From assembly GCA_905160935.1 (NCBI GenBank), contig CAJHZI010000474.1:372001-436000 (forward strand): a stretch of DNA of 64,000 nt, read 5' to 3'. Below, piece after piece: positions 11,728 to 21,500 of the stretch (positions within the stretch are counted from its first letter, which is position 1; each line of letters begins with the position of its first letter). The notes under the pieces were generated by a model. The model ran no database searches, had not been told where the DNA came from, and saw only the letters and a list, made by a program, of their open reading frames with translations. The position numbers were made by a program, and so were the translations under genes. This stretch comes from Enchytraeus crypticus. Its lineage: Eukaryota; Annelida; Clitellata; Enchytraeida; Enchytraeidae.

Positions 11728-11832
11728 GACCTATTAGACCGCGGATCAGTACGTGTGGGGTTCGAATCCTGGGCTGGCCTGTGTCTGACGTAGATTTCGA
11801 GTGAGGAAACTGGCTTTAACATTAGCTTTTTA
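11728..11832 (+). mobile_element. tRNA-derived SINE (family A), 5'-truncated
   Basis: Contains ACCGCGGATCAGTACGTGTG, then the box B-like GGGGTTCGAATCCTGGGC, then a body ending GAGTGAGGAAACTGGC. The same order occurs at 21866-22000, 22338-22468 and 22632-22763 on the other strand. The box A end is missing. Confidence 0.7.
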
Positions 11833-12998
11833 ACGTAGTCCTACGTAGATATTGTAACGTTAGTCAAAATCGTAACGTAACAGATAGCCACTTTATTGGA
11901 ATTGTATAGGAGCCTAACAGATAGGCCTATAGTATATACATCCAAAAATTCAAATCAATTTTAGTTTCATTTACCAACTTCGTAAAAGACGAAGTTATCA
12001 TTCATACTGGCAGTTTACCCCTTAAAGTCCGATGTGGAAAATTGTACACGTACCGAATTTGAGTATGCCAATTTCAGGGGAAAAAAAGCTACAGTTATAC
12101 CCGATTGTATTGAAATTTGGAAATAGGCTACATGGGGACTAGCAAGCGAATGGGATTAAAATCGACACAATTTTACATGCGACGTTTTCATAATAGACCT
12201 AAAGTTAAAAACAACGCTTTTTTAAAGAAAAATCAGCTTTGGGTTTACGTCAAACTTCAAGCGTCAATTTTCCAAACTTCAGCATTAGAGGTAAAAACTA
12301 AAATTCACGATTATAGATACATGTGGGGTTATTCATTATTTAGGTTATTTACAGTGATTAAAGGCTCAGGTTACGAACAAAATAGCTACAACTCTTTGTG
12401 TAAAAGTTTGCACAACGGGCTAGAAGGAAGCCAGTTATAAAATGACTCTAGCCAGGAATCATATCACGGCTTTACACAAGTCATTACGCAACTTCCGTTG
12501 AAACCTCCATCGTCAAGCTATCATAATTCTACTTCAAAGTAATCCTGGTCACTTGAATGATAATGAACACCTTCAATTCTACTGCCAGCTTGACCAGCAA
12601 TGTTAGCTTGGCCTATAATATAATTTACTATACACAGGGTTATAAAATATCCTATAGTCTTATCTAGAGGATCTCAAACATTATGGCACACGCCGTCGCT
12701 GATGGTGGGAAGTATGAGGCAGAGGTAGAGTGTTGCACGGGCGACGGAGGGAGAAAGACACTTTTGTTGACTGTTTATTTATCAGCTTTCCCAATTGTTT
12801 GTCGATGTGTGATGAATTTGTAAATAAACACAGGGTATATACTACTACTAATAAACATATATATTATATGGGAAGAGTATTGTCTATGAAGTAAAATATA
12901 ATGGAGTGGGGCACAAAAGATAGAGATTGTGAAAACGTTGGTTTAATCTACGCACTTGTGTGCGGATTTCGGACGGATGACAAATTCATGTAGGCCCT

Positions 12999-13008
<10 letters not shown>

Positions 13009-13067
<59 letters not shown>

Positions 13068-13071
13068 TATA
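13009..13071. repeat. (TA)n microsatellite, left flank of maT element
   Basis: Nearly pure (TA)n run abutting the left terminal inverted repeat of the element that starts at 13072. Confidence 0.95.
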
Positions 13072-14002
13072 CAGGGTGCGCATTAAAAAATATCCTCCTA
13101 GCACAATTGCGATAGCTTAGTCAATTCTTAATATTTCGCCTTGAAATGTTAAGGTTCTCTTGTGGAGGAATTTAGCCACTAGCTGACCAAATTTTGTAAA
13201 AATATTTTTAAAGGAACCGGAGTTATCGAAGTTTTGCGAAATAAATCAATTCCTTTTTGAAAATGTGCTGACCCTGAAAAATGCCGTTAGATGGTGACGA
13301 CTCTGATATTGTGCTACAACGTGTGCTCGAAATGAACGCCCTGGGCTTTAATGCCAGCCAGAAGTCTTTTCTTACAGATAAAATTGCGCTGTCAATGGAC
13401 TGCTGTGGTAGTTCTTTCCAGAACTCCTGAAGAACAGCCTTTAATTCCATTGTGTTTCTGGGTTTGGGCTTGAAAGCACGATACTTTTCCAACATCGGTC
13501 TCCAGACAAAGAATCAGGTGGATTATAATCTGGAGAATTCAGAGGCCAATCATCCATTTGTATGAAATCTGGCCTGTATTGTACAAGAAAGTATTGCGCA
13601 AGACGTGAAGTGTGAGCCGGCGCGCCGTCCTGTTGAAAAATGAAATTATTTGACTTTAACTTGTTGCAGTCTTCAATCAGTTTCGGCAGAATAGTGTTAG
13701 TGTAATACATTGTAGCAAAATATCAGAGGCCTCATCATCTAACGGCCCTTTTCAGGGTCAGCACATTTTCAAAAAGGAATTGATTCTAATTGGCGTTTTA
13801 CGTTGCGTGTTAAATGAAAAAAATCAATTTTTTCGTAAAACTTGGATAACTCCGGTTCCCTTAAAAATCATTTTACAAAATTTGGTCAGCTTGTGGCTAA
13901 ATTCTTCGACAAGAGAACCTTAACATTTCAAGGCGAAATATTAAGAATTGACTCTTAGCTATCGCAATTGTGCTAGGAAGATATTTTTTTAATGCGCACC
14001 CT

Positions 14003-14003
<1 letters not shown>
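13072..14003 (-). mobile_element. maT/mariner-type element with long TIRs, internally deleted
   Basis: Ends begin CAGGGTGCGCATTAAAAAA and its complement. The inverted similarity extends about 170 bp on each side (13072-13245 against 13830-14003), much longer than typical mariner TIRs. Between them, minus-strand frames encode only the C-terminal transposase: 13710-13520 has FQQDGAPAHTS...WPLNSPDYNPPD, and 13495-13320 continues in another frame (LEKYRAFKPKPRNT...LPQQSIDSAI). The spacing from the QQD Asp to the last Asp is 37 residues, so DD37D (maT type). It is dead: the N-terminal half is absent and there is a frameshift near 13500. (TA)n lies on both sides. Confidence 0.85.
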
Positions 14004-14078
<75 letters not shown>

Positions 14079-14153
14079 ATATATATGTTGTACATATGTA
14101 TGTATAGGCCTATATTTATATATATGTATAGATATACATGTATATATATAGCT

Positions 14154-14183
<30 letters not shown>
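14004..14183. repeat. (TA)n-rich spacer between two maT elements
   Basis: Mostly (TA)n with short interruptions (ATATGTATGTATAGGCC). It joins the right end of the first maT element to the left end of the second. Confidence 0.9.
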
Positions 14184-14184
<1 letters not shown>

Positions 14185-14519
14185 TGTGAGTCTTATAAGT
14201 GACACCCCTTTTATATTTGCAATAAAATCGCAATCAGTCAACCGATCCATGTGAAATTTACTGGGAGTGGAGAGCTAACAATTCTCTGCAATATTGCAAA
14301 ATTTCTTTCAGATACATATAAAAATAAAAAAGTTATCTAAACTCGACTGCGGGTGGGGGTCAAAACAAAAATCCTAATATAGAACGCCACAGACGTAGGC
14401 TACATCATGCGCATGCAATCTCACGTTATGCGAGATGCTTTGAATTATTGATTATTTGTGGTAGCTCTGAAAAGAGCTGTTTGATTGAGCCTATGGTTAG
14501 ATTATGATTTGGGTGTGGC

Positions 14520-15581
14520 TTATAACTTTTGTTCAAAATGACCACCATCAACTGATATGCAAGCCCGAAGACGCTGGCGCCACTGTCTGATTGATCCATC
14601 GATAATTTTTTGATCAAATGAAGACCACTCTTCAATGAGGCGTTCTTTTAGGTGATTCACATCACGAATTCTGGTCTTATAGACACGCTCTTGGATGACT
14701 CCCCATATCTTATAGTCCACTGGGTTAAGATCCGGGCTATTCGGAGGCCACAAAGTCGGTGGTATGAACGCAGGTGTATTCTGTCGTAACATCGCAACTG
14801 TTTCACATGCGCGATGAGCGGGAGCGCTGTCTTGCTGAAAGATAAAGAATTCTCCTGACATGGCCCTGATAGCTGGTAAGAGATGCTGTGACAGAAGCAC
14901 GTCTCGGTAGTAAGCGCCGTTAATCTTGACACCTGGATCAATGAAGATAAGATCAGTTGCTCCAAGGGACGACACCCCGACTGATACCATGACAGACTTC
15001 GTGAAGGTCGAACGCGTCTTTAACAAGCGTGCTGCAGGAACTTGTTTCTTTCGAGTTCCTGCAAACACGTAGAGCCTATCATTCTGTGCATTCTTTGGTG
15101 CAGCAACTGTGAAAATCTTCTCATCAGTGAACCATATGAAATCAACTTTGCTCTGGGGATAATCTCGCAGCAGAAGCTTTGCACGCACCAACCTTGTCAA
15201 CTTATTTGCTTCTGTAAGTTCTTGAGCTTGTTTCTTTTTCAAGCATTTCAGATTAAGCTCATGGCGTATAATCCTGCTAACAGTTGCTTGACTCACTTCA
15301 ATCTCACGTGCTATCTGTCTTGTACTTCGATGAGTTCCAGGCTGTGATTCCTGACTCATAATCATCTCCTCAACAGCTGCGACAATTTCAGGCGTTCTTC
15401 CTGTCTTGGGCCTTGCCTTTCTAGCAGATGATCCGCTTTCAGTAATGGTTCTAAGCAATCTGGCAACCCCAGACAACGACCAGTTTTTACGAGGAAATTC
15501 TTTCAGGATACGCTTGGCGCCATAGCCTTTGGCTATTCGCATTTCGTAAATCAAAATGCGATCTTCTTTGCTGAAAACCAT
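14520..15581 (-). CDS. Intact maT-type (DD37D) transposase
   Basis: The frame runs without stops for 353 residues from the chosen start MVFSKEDRILIYEMRIAKGY. Upstream in-frame codons to 15644 look like untranslated TIR-side sequence. Residues 1-45 form a helix-turn-helix (GYGAKRILKEFP...WSLSGVARLL), with a second HTH near 85-110 (STRQIAREIEVSQATVSRII), as expected for paired-type DNA-binding domains of Tc1/mariner transposases. Catalytic residues are visible at Asp153 (IWFTDEK), Asp251 (FQQDSAPAH) and Asp289 (NSPDLNPVDY), with 37 residues between the last two. The C-terminus ends VDGGHFEQKL. The enzyme would cut at the element's TIRs and insert at TA. With matching TIRs it may still be mobile or only recently silenced. 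Confidence 0.93.
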   Translation of the reverse strand: MVFSKEDRILIYEMRIAKGYGAKRILKEFPRKNWSLSGVARLLRTITESGSSARKARPKTGRTPEIVAAVEEMIMSQESQPGTHRSTRQIAREIEVSQATVSRIIRHELNLKCLKKKQAQELTEANKLTRLVRAKLLLRDYPQSKVDFIWFTDEKIFTVAAPKNAQNDRLYVFAGTRKKQVPAARLLKTRSTFTKSVMVSVGVSSLGATDLIFIDPGVKINGAYYRDVLLSQHLLPAIRAMSGEFFIFQQDSAPAHRACETVAMLRQNTPAFIPPTLWPPNSPDLNPVDYKIWGVIQERVYKTRIRDVNHLKERLIEEWSSFDQKIIDGSIRQWRQRLRACISVDGGHFEQKL

Positions 15582-15687
15582 CTTTGAAGAATGGAAATGA
15601 TGGATTTGTGATTTGTATTGAATGAGTTTCAAATCGGTGAACAAGTGATGGCGGTAAATGGAGCATCGGCCTAGCCAGTCTGATATG

Positions 15688-16162
15688 TCATATGGCTGAT
15701 CTGATTTTTAGCCTAGCAGCTGCAGCTTTAGCGCACAGGCTAAATGCGCAGTCAGGCCTTATGCGTAACAACAGTCTGCATAGTTCTTTTGACACCCCAG
15801 GGCTATTAAAAAGGCAATAACTTCGGCAATTTTCTACAAATCTGCACATAATATGGCACGTTTTGAACAAAAATGCCTGTTTTTTAAGATAAGTATAGCA
15901 TGATATGCATAAGATGTTTTCCCTGTTTTCATTATAACAATATAGAGAATGTCAGTTACTTGGCCCATAGTTGTAAATTCATCATTGCCCCTAGCGTTCC
16001 TATATATCAATAACTTTTTTGTTCTTAAAGATATGGTAACAAAATTTTGCAGTAATAGCGAAAATTGGTTGATTCCAACAACCTGTAAATTTTATAGAAA
16101 TGTGTCGACTGGTTACGATTTTATTGCAAATATAAAAGGGGTGTCACTTATAAGACTCACAG
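15688..16162. other. Right terminal region of maT element
   Basis: Non-coding part of the maT element between the transposase 5' end and the right TIR. The inverted match to the left end occupies roughly 16000-16162. Confidence 0.6.
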
Positions 16163-16165
16163 ACA

Positions 16166-16170
<5 letters not shown>

Positions 16171-16211
<41 letters not shown>
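16171..16211. repeat. (TA)n microsatellite
   Basis: (TA)n run flanking the right end of the maT element and the (GAT)n-type tail of a LINE end. Confidence 0.9.
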
Positions 16212-16213
<2 letters not shown>

Positions 16214-16325
16214 TCATCATCATCAGTTCCTTGCATTCTGTACAGAAAATAGGGCGGCCAAAATTCCTCCACTCGTTTCTATCATCTGCAATCTTCACAG
16301 CGTCTTCCCATGAAATGTTTAGTTA
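16212..16325 (-). mobile_element. Non-LTR retrotransposon 3' coding end
   Basis: On the minus strand the frame reads SWEDAVKIADDRNEWRNFGR then PIFCTECKELMMMT. This matches the usual C-terminal tail of RTE/CR1-like polymerases (DR..WR..V) and ends in a (ATG)n-like tail that merges with (TA)n. Only the last 35-40 codons remain. Confidence 0.7.
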
Positions 16326-16385
16326 TATATATGTGTGTGTGTAGTAACAATTACAACACTCCAACTTTTGTTTTTGTTACTAACT

Positions 16386-16389
<4 letters not shown>

Positions 16390-16442
<53 letters not shown>
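16390..16442. repeat. (TA)n microsatellite
   Basis: Pure (TA)n run, followed to 16480 by imperfect TA-rich sequence. Confidence 0.9.
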
Positions 16443-16450
<8 letters not shown>

Positions 16451-16499
16451 TATATAATATATAGATATATATACAAAATAACAGTATAGGGGTATATAG

Positions 16500-16624
16500 G
16501 GGTTCAGATCCTGGGTAGGCGTTGGTTAGATGAGTTAAATATCCACTCTTATGTGGACATGAAGAGGTAAGTGGAGGATAAAGAAGAGTGGAGGCGTTAT
16601 ATATCATGGACTTGCCAGTAGGAA

Positions 16625-16630
<6 letters not shown>
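16500..16630 (+). mobile_element. LINE 3'-end fragment
   Basis: Contains GTGGAGGCGTTATATATCAT followed by GGACTTGCCAGTAGGAAGC, the terminal segment of the LINE family described at 1130-1425. A (TA)n run begins immediately after it at 16627. It is 5'-truncated. Confidence 0.65.

Positions 16631-16675
<45 letters not shown>
16627..16675. repeat. (TA)n microsatellite
   Basis: Pure (TA)n run at the tail of the preceding LINE fragment. Confidence 0.9.
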
Positions 16676-16686
<11 letters not shown>

Positions 16687-16721
16687 ACTATTTCTTATTA
16701 TACTATTTATTATACTATTTT

Positions 16722-16925
16722 TTTATTTCTCCGGTATTGCGTTTCTAATAGTATCTATTATATACTTTTACAGAAGAAAACAAGTTATCTGTAATACAAA
16801 ACTGTTCAGTTGTACTGAGACGTTTAGATGTCACGTCCATTCTGAGATCAGGTACTTATCATTTAACAACTCATGTTAATCACTGTTTAGACTCTGTGTT
16901 TTGTCATGCCATCAAAAAATGTCCT
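16722..16925 (+). repeat. Duplicated exon-like segment, copy 1
   Basis: About 200 bp that recurs at 17970-18175 with high similarity. Both copies keep an open frame reading FSGIAFLIxSIIYFYRRKQ then CNTKLFSCTETFRCHVHS: a hydrophobic stretch, a basic stop and a cysteine-containing tail. In both copies a TTTTACAG acceptor-like site and an ATCAG|GT donor-like site bracket the second half. It may be a duplicated exon of an unseen gene or a repeat. The two copies flank the LINE at 16936-17830. Confidence 0.45.
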
Positions 16926-16935
16926 GACTTAGTCT

Positions 16936-17830
16936 CTCTCTCTCAGGGCACTGCCTACTATTGCTTCCACTCTTCTCTGTCTTCCGTTTTCTCTTCATGT
17001 CCACATATGAATTTACCAGAATTTACCAGAACTGCTTAATTTAACAGAATTCACCAGCTACAACATATTCTTTATTAGGGTTATTTTTTACCAAAGTGAA
17101 TATCTTACACTTGTCCACATTGAATTCTAAGCCCCATTTTTGGGACCACTTAGCACGTGTAAGTCCTGAACCATAGTGTCACTTTGTTCTTTCATACCAA
17201 CTTTTCCAAAAGGTTTTGTATCATCAGCAAACTTTAAGATCGTATTAAATATTCCTGTATCTATATCATTTATGAAGATCAGAAAGAATATTGGCCCCAA
17301 CACTGAACCCTGAGGGACCCCCGAAGTTACCTCCACCCAACCTGATTTAGCCTCACCCAGCGTAACCCTCTGCTTCTTCCCCCTTAACCAATCTTCTATC
17401 CATTTGCATAACTTCCCATCTATTCTGCAAGACTTAATCGTAAGTAGAAGTCTCTTGTGAGGGACAGTATCAAAAGCCTTTCTGAATTCCAAGTATACTA
17501 CGTCAATAGTCTCTGCCTCCTCTATCCACTGATTCAATTTCTCTAAAAAGCTAATTCAGTTAGTAAAGCATGATCTTTTATTCATGAATCCATGCTGAGA
17601 TTTTCTTAAGATATTGTGTTTCTCCAAATGATTTATTAGCTCATCCTTTATTATACTCTCAAGCACCTTGTATAAATGTGGAGTAAGGCTCACAGGTCAA
17701 TAGTTCCCTGGTTCAACCCTCTTTCTCCCTTGTAAATAGGTATTACATTGGACACCTTCCATTGAGTTGGTATGCATCCGGTGTTCAATATGCTATTAAA
17801 ATTATAGAAATTGGCTTAGAAATATAATCA
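16936..17830 (-). mobile_element. LINE with reverse-transcriptase domain (decayed)
   Basis: The minus strand shows an RT domain in order. Near 17720: conserved WKVSNVIPIYK and NY-PVSLT. 17510-17480: LEFRKAFDTVPHKRLL (motif A). 17330-17270: TSGVPQGSVLGPIF...FINDI (motif B). 17235: LKFADDTK (motif C, FADD). Frameshifts and stops follow. Past 17100 the sequence runs WGLEFNVDKCKIF and then, at about 17020-16936, the family's terminal segment with AGTAGGCAGTGCCCTGAGAG and a GA tail. This ties the many short 3' ends in the window to a Jockey/CR1-like RT. Internal sequence between RT and tail is shortened. Confidence 0.85.
17127..17537 (-). pseudogene. Reverse-transcriptase core of the LINE
   Basis: Longest intact frame (136 residues) of the LINE polymerase, carrying RT motifs A to C: YLEFRKAFDTVPHKRL, SGVPQGSVLGP and FADD. 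It lacks fingers, endonuclease and thumb in frame, so it is a dead fragment. Confidence 0.9.
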
Positions 17831-17969
17831 GCCGTTTCAATTAGTAACCTCGTGGGGATACCTTCAACAAATGACTAATATTTGTAGTATTGCAATATAG
17901 TTCGAATATTTTTAATAGTAGTTCGAATATTTTTATAAGTAGTGCCATACTTGCTAGCTCGTATAAAGC

Positions 17970-18175
17970 AATTGACTATTTCTCCGGTATTGCGTTTCTA
18001 ATAGCATCTATTATATACTTTTACAGAAGAAAGCAAATTATCTGTAATACAAAACTGTTCAGTTGTACTGAGACGTTTAGATGTCACGTCCACTCTCGGA
18101 TCAGGTTCGTATCATTTATCAGCTTAAGATAAAAAATATAATTAATGTTTAGACTCAGTGTTTTGTCCTGGCTTA
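17970..18175 (+). repeat. Duplicated exon-like segment, copy 2
   Basis: Second copy of the segment at 16722-16925. Some differences are silent (AAA/AAG) and others conservative (V/I). The acceptor-like and donor-like borders are kept. Confidence 0.45.
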
Positions 18176-18334
18176 GTTTTACAAATTATTCCATTCACTG
18201 GTTTGATTAAGAACTATGATAAATATGAACTCTAATATTCTTCATGTAATTTAGGTAAAGTGATCTTTTATTTGTAAAATGTTTTAATTTATTTCACAAT
18301 CGGAGCAGCTGTGATTAGTTTTTGGAACTATGAG

Positions 18335-18785
18335 CATTGACGGGGAAGACCTCCAGAAACTGACGCACTTTAAGCACCCGGCTCAACCATCAGTAACGAC
18401 GGTGACTCTCTCCCAGACGCCAAGGCCCGTGTAAATGCTGCATGGTTGAAGTGACGGCAAGTCACTGGCGTCCTCTGTGATAATAGGCTACTTATGCGAC
18501 TCAAGTCCAAAGTCTATAAATCTGTCATTAGATCAGTCCCGCTTTATGGTTCGGAGTGATGTTCAAAGCGACAACAATTCGGTGATCCAGACAGCGTTGA
18601 ATCTGAATCCACATGGTCGTCGACAGAGAGGGAGACTCAAGAAGCATTGGCTGGTAGAATACTCGAGGACATACGCACAGTAGAGGTCAATTCGGAAGGC
18701 GTAAACGAACGCGGCAAACGAAGGCAACCATGTCGACAAGCGGACCTTGTAGAAAAGCTGGATTAACGCTAAAAAAAGAAGAAGT
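18335..18785 (+). mobile_element. RTE-like LINE 3' end (decayed)
   Basis: Frames read RLKSKVYKSVIRSVPLYGSE, then in another frame SESTWSSTEGETQEALAGRI and GKRRQPCRQADLVEKLD, ending in an (AAAGAAG)-like tail. The K-x-YK-x-V-x-x-x-LYGSE motif is typical of the RT thumb of RTE/CR1 elements. Several frameshifts. Confidence 0.7.
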
Positions 18786-19139
18786 AGCTGACCATTTGAT
18801 TGGTTCTTGATTTGAAAATTTTCGACTGCAAAGTAACCGAAGGTTTTACGGTATATTTTAGTGTTTAAGAAATTTCTATAAGAGCGATGTTTCAGTTGTG
18901 GTTGCCACTGTCATTTTGCTTGTTTTGAAAAATTTAATTGCATATGTATATGCTACTGTATTTTTAAATAATTAATACCTGCCGAGGTAAACAAATGAAC
19001 AGTTTGATCCTACGAAACTCATTCGATTTTAGTTACTGTAAAGATATCCCAATATTAAAATTTCCTTTCTAGAAATGTAAAATATTAGTAGTCATCTTTA
19101 TGTAGATATCGCTGCTGGAGGGTTTCAGCGTCAGTATAG

Positions 19140-19440
19140 AATTTTTACTATCTCTCACTCTGTCTCTCTCTCTCTCTGTCTCTCTCTATCTTTCTCCCTC
19201 AGTGCACTGCCTACTGGCAGATCCGTGGTATATTTCGCCTCCACTTATCTTTATCTTCCTTTTTCTTCTTCCTGTACATATACTAGTGGGTAAATTTAAA
19301 TCATCTATAACTTTCTTTGTGATATACCATTATTCTTGGAGGATTCTGCTCATGACGATGTGGACCCCCTCTGCCTTCCTCAGCTGCGACTAACATTTGT
19401 TGAGCAGGGGCGTCATTCCCTGAGAACACTATTCTGTTTA
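19140..19440 (-). mobile_element. LINE 3'-end fragment with (CT)n tail
   Basis: (CT)n at about 19155-19200, then GTGCACTGCCTACTGGCAGA and a body to GCCTTCCTCAGCTGCGACT. It aligns along its length with 62060-62255 (same strand). At 19400-19430 the segment AGGGGCGTCATTCCCTGAGA is shared, reversed, with 56060-56080. Confidence 0.6.
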
Positions 19441-19755
19441 TCCTGTTTATGATTGATTAACTAAGCTTAATTCTTGGATTCTTAATATATAAAACTTGTC
19501 TCAGATATTACAAAGTAATAAATATTTGTATTATATATCCTCTATGTATTAATGCATTCTAGTGTAGATTTTGGTTTGTTTAAAGACAGTGTGGAAGTGT
19601 CCTGTTTTGAATATAGGATTTAGGCATTGAAAGATATTCAATAGACAAAATCTACGTTGCCTGTAGTAAGAATTGCTTAGAGTAAGAATCAGCATTTATA
19701 TTAAGATCTTTGTATTTATCATATAAAATCATTTTCTTGTTCTATATTATATCAG

Positions 19756-20759
19756 GTGTGACAGATTCCAGTGGAAGATCATCAAGTGAATCAGATCCTG
19801 CACGACGTGACAAATGTTCTCAGTGTGAGGTAACTTTCAGTGGAATAGAACAAGTGAAGCCAAGTGCACAGTCTAAACAGCTGAGTGACCGTCAGTTTCA
19901 TTGTAGTCAGTGTGGTAAAACATTCAGCAAGAAGAAATATTTGAAGCAGCACATGCAGCACAAACATGACAACAACAGACAACATTGTTGTACTCTGTGT
20001 GATAAATCTTACAGTGTTAAATCAGAATTAATTCGTCATATCAAATTCGTGCATGGAGATAAGAAATTTGAGTGTGACAAGTGTGATTACAGTTCTAGTT
20101 ACAGGCGGAGTCTAAATGCTCACATCTCAGCTGTCCATTTAGAGGAGAAACCTCACCAGTGTCCACATTGTAACTATTGCTGTGCACTGAAGGGTAATCT
20201 AACATCTCACGTACGTTTTGTTCACAATCAAGAAAAGTCGTTTGAATGCTCTTCTTGTGATAAGAAATTCTCAACATCTGGTTATCTAGATCATCACTGG
20301 AGATCAGTTCATTGTGGAGAAAAACCTTTCACGTGTGATCAGTGTGATTACAAGTGTTCACAGAAGTATAATCTTACACAGCATAAGAGATGTGTCCACG
20401 ATGGAATAAGACGTTTCGGTTGTGCTCAATGTATATATATGAGTTCAACAAAGCAACAGCTCAAGGCGCATTGGATGATGGTACACTATCAACAGAGTCC
20501 TCACATTTGTACAGAGTGTGGTAAATATTTCAGTTCAGACTATTACCTAAGGATACATCAAAATGCTGTTCATAAGCGACTTAAACCTCATTCATGTATT
20601 CAGTGTAGTAAAGCTTTCAGTAGAACTTCAGAGCTCAAAAAACACGTTAATACTGTACACAGAGGAATTAAATCCTACTCGTGTGCAGAGTGTGGCAGGA
20701 GATTCTCTCAGTGTGGCAGTCTTCACAGACACATCAGATCTGTGCATCGTAAGGATTGA
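19756..20759 (+). CDS. C2H2 zinc-finger gene, exon 2 (ten fingers)
   Basis: Terminal coding exon: acceptor TATATCAG at 19755, stop TGA at 20757-20759. After a 40-residue linker and one degenerate finger (CSQCEVTFSG, His ligands missing) come ten C2H2 units with the C-x2-C-x12-H-x3/4-H spacing, from FHCSQCGKTFSKKKYLKQH to YSCAECGRRFSQCGSLHRH. Most linkers are close to the H-x-EKP type (CGEKPF, LEEKPH), expected for sequence-specific nuclear DNA binding; several fingers are of the D-Y type (CDKCDYSSS). The protein ends two residues past the last finger. Phase and residue continuity with exon 1 (698-1070) are good. The target genes are unknown. The exon is intact, with no sign of decay. Confidence 0.9.
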
Positions 20760-20780
20760 CAATATTCACCGTTTTAATGA

Positions 20781-20786
20781 AATAAA
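20781..20786 (+). terminator. Poly(A) signal of zinc-finger gene
   Basis: AATAAA 22 bases after the stop codon of exon 2. Confidence 0.6.
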
Positions 20787-20825
20787 GATTAAATGTTAAT
20801 ATTTATCACCAACTACTCGTGTAGA

Positions 20826-21053
20826 AGCTGTCTAGTGTTGTCTAACTATAGTGTTATCTCCAATTTTCAATAATCTTAATTATCTCCAATTTTCTACGAT
20901 CCTTTGCTGGTATGTTACTATGTTTCCATGTTTCCGGTAGTCAGCTAGATAGAGCTCAATTGTTCTCTTTCTAACGGTCGCTTTATTTGTGTTCTGTTTC
21001 ATTGTATGCGCTTCGTATATATTCTGATTCAGTTACAAATAAATTATCATGGT

Positions 21054-21090
<37 letters not shown>
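20826..21090 (+). repeat. Dispersed repeat D with AATAAA and (CT)n tail, copy 1
   Basis: Segment with TTATCTCCAATTTT, GGTAGTCAGCTAGATAGAGC, CAGTTACAAATAAA and a terminal (CT)n run (21055-21090). It recurs at 27045-27280, and a diverged form with GTCAACTAGATA and AAATAAACA lies at 22150-22290 and 23425-23545. The AATAAA plus simple-repeat end suggests a retroposed 3' end. Parent unknown. Confidence 0.6.
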
Positions 21091-21092
<2 letters not shown>

Positions 21093-21339
21093 CACTATTG
21101 CTCTATCATTTCATTAGCACAGCTGTACGGTCAGGTGCGGGTCACAATTTTCTTTAGTCCAGCCTCCACTCTCATCAGTAAATAGTCATCAAAAAAATGT
21201 CATAAATTGCAATTGTAACGATTGACTTTCAATAGGATCTGATTTGACGACTTTTTTTACTTGAAGAGATGTCAGTTACGCTCTTTTTTGGGCTGAGCTG
21301 ATTTCTTGTAGGTTACGTCGACTGGATACGAGCCGATTT

Positions 21340-21500
21340 CTTGTTGGATAGCGTGGTCCAAACCAAAGTTTTCACTATCTTTATCTTTGTGTCTTTCTTT
21401 AGACTTTTTGTTAAAAGGTCTTTTCTATTACCAGAGGCCGCTTTTGCTTGTGTAATAGGATTGCACAAGCAAAAGCGGCCTTTGGTAAAAGAAAAGAACT
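21340..21500 (-). mobile_element. LINE fragment with foldback
   Basis: Minus-strand reading FNKKSKERHKDKDSENFGL resembles the LFTKSLKKVTKTKIVKT stretch of the LINE piece at 47944-48138, a common RT C-terminal region. A 33-bp inverted repeat (21420-21496) occupies the middle. Confidence 0.5.
21420..21496. repeat. Inverted repeat, 33-bp arms, 11-bp loop
   Basis: Arms 21420-21452 and 21464-21496 match at 31 of 33 positions; core GGCCGCTTTTGCTTGTG. Likely a foldback made by local inverted duplication within the LINE fragment. Confidence 0.85.

Larger units (their letters stand above)
14184..16162 (-). mobile_element. maT/mariner element, about 2.0 kb, near-complete
   Basis: Inverted ends start CTGTGAGTCTTATAAGTGAC on the left (14184) and end with the complement at 16162. 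The first 47 bp of each end match perfectly and weaker similarity continues to about 165 bp. The single minus-strand gene inside (14520-15581) is an intact DD37D transposase. Both sides run into (TA)n. The exact outer border is uncertain by a few bases because the right flank carries an extra ACAG. Confidence 0.88.

Noticed and set aside
16113-16628. Several open frames with long IYIYIY runs (also near 13992, 22058, 41995, 52813, 57898 and 60085)
   Set aside because: They are translations of (TA)n and (CT)n microsatellites, open only because the repeats have no stop in that phase.
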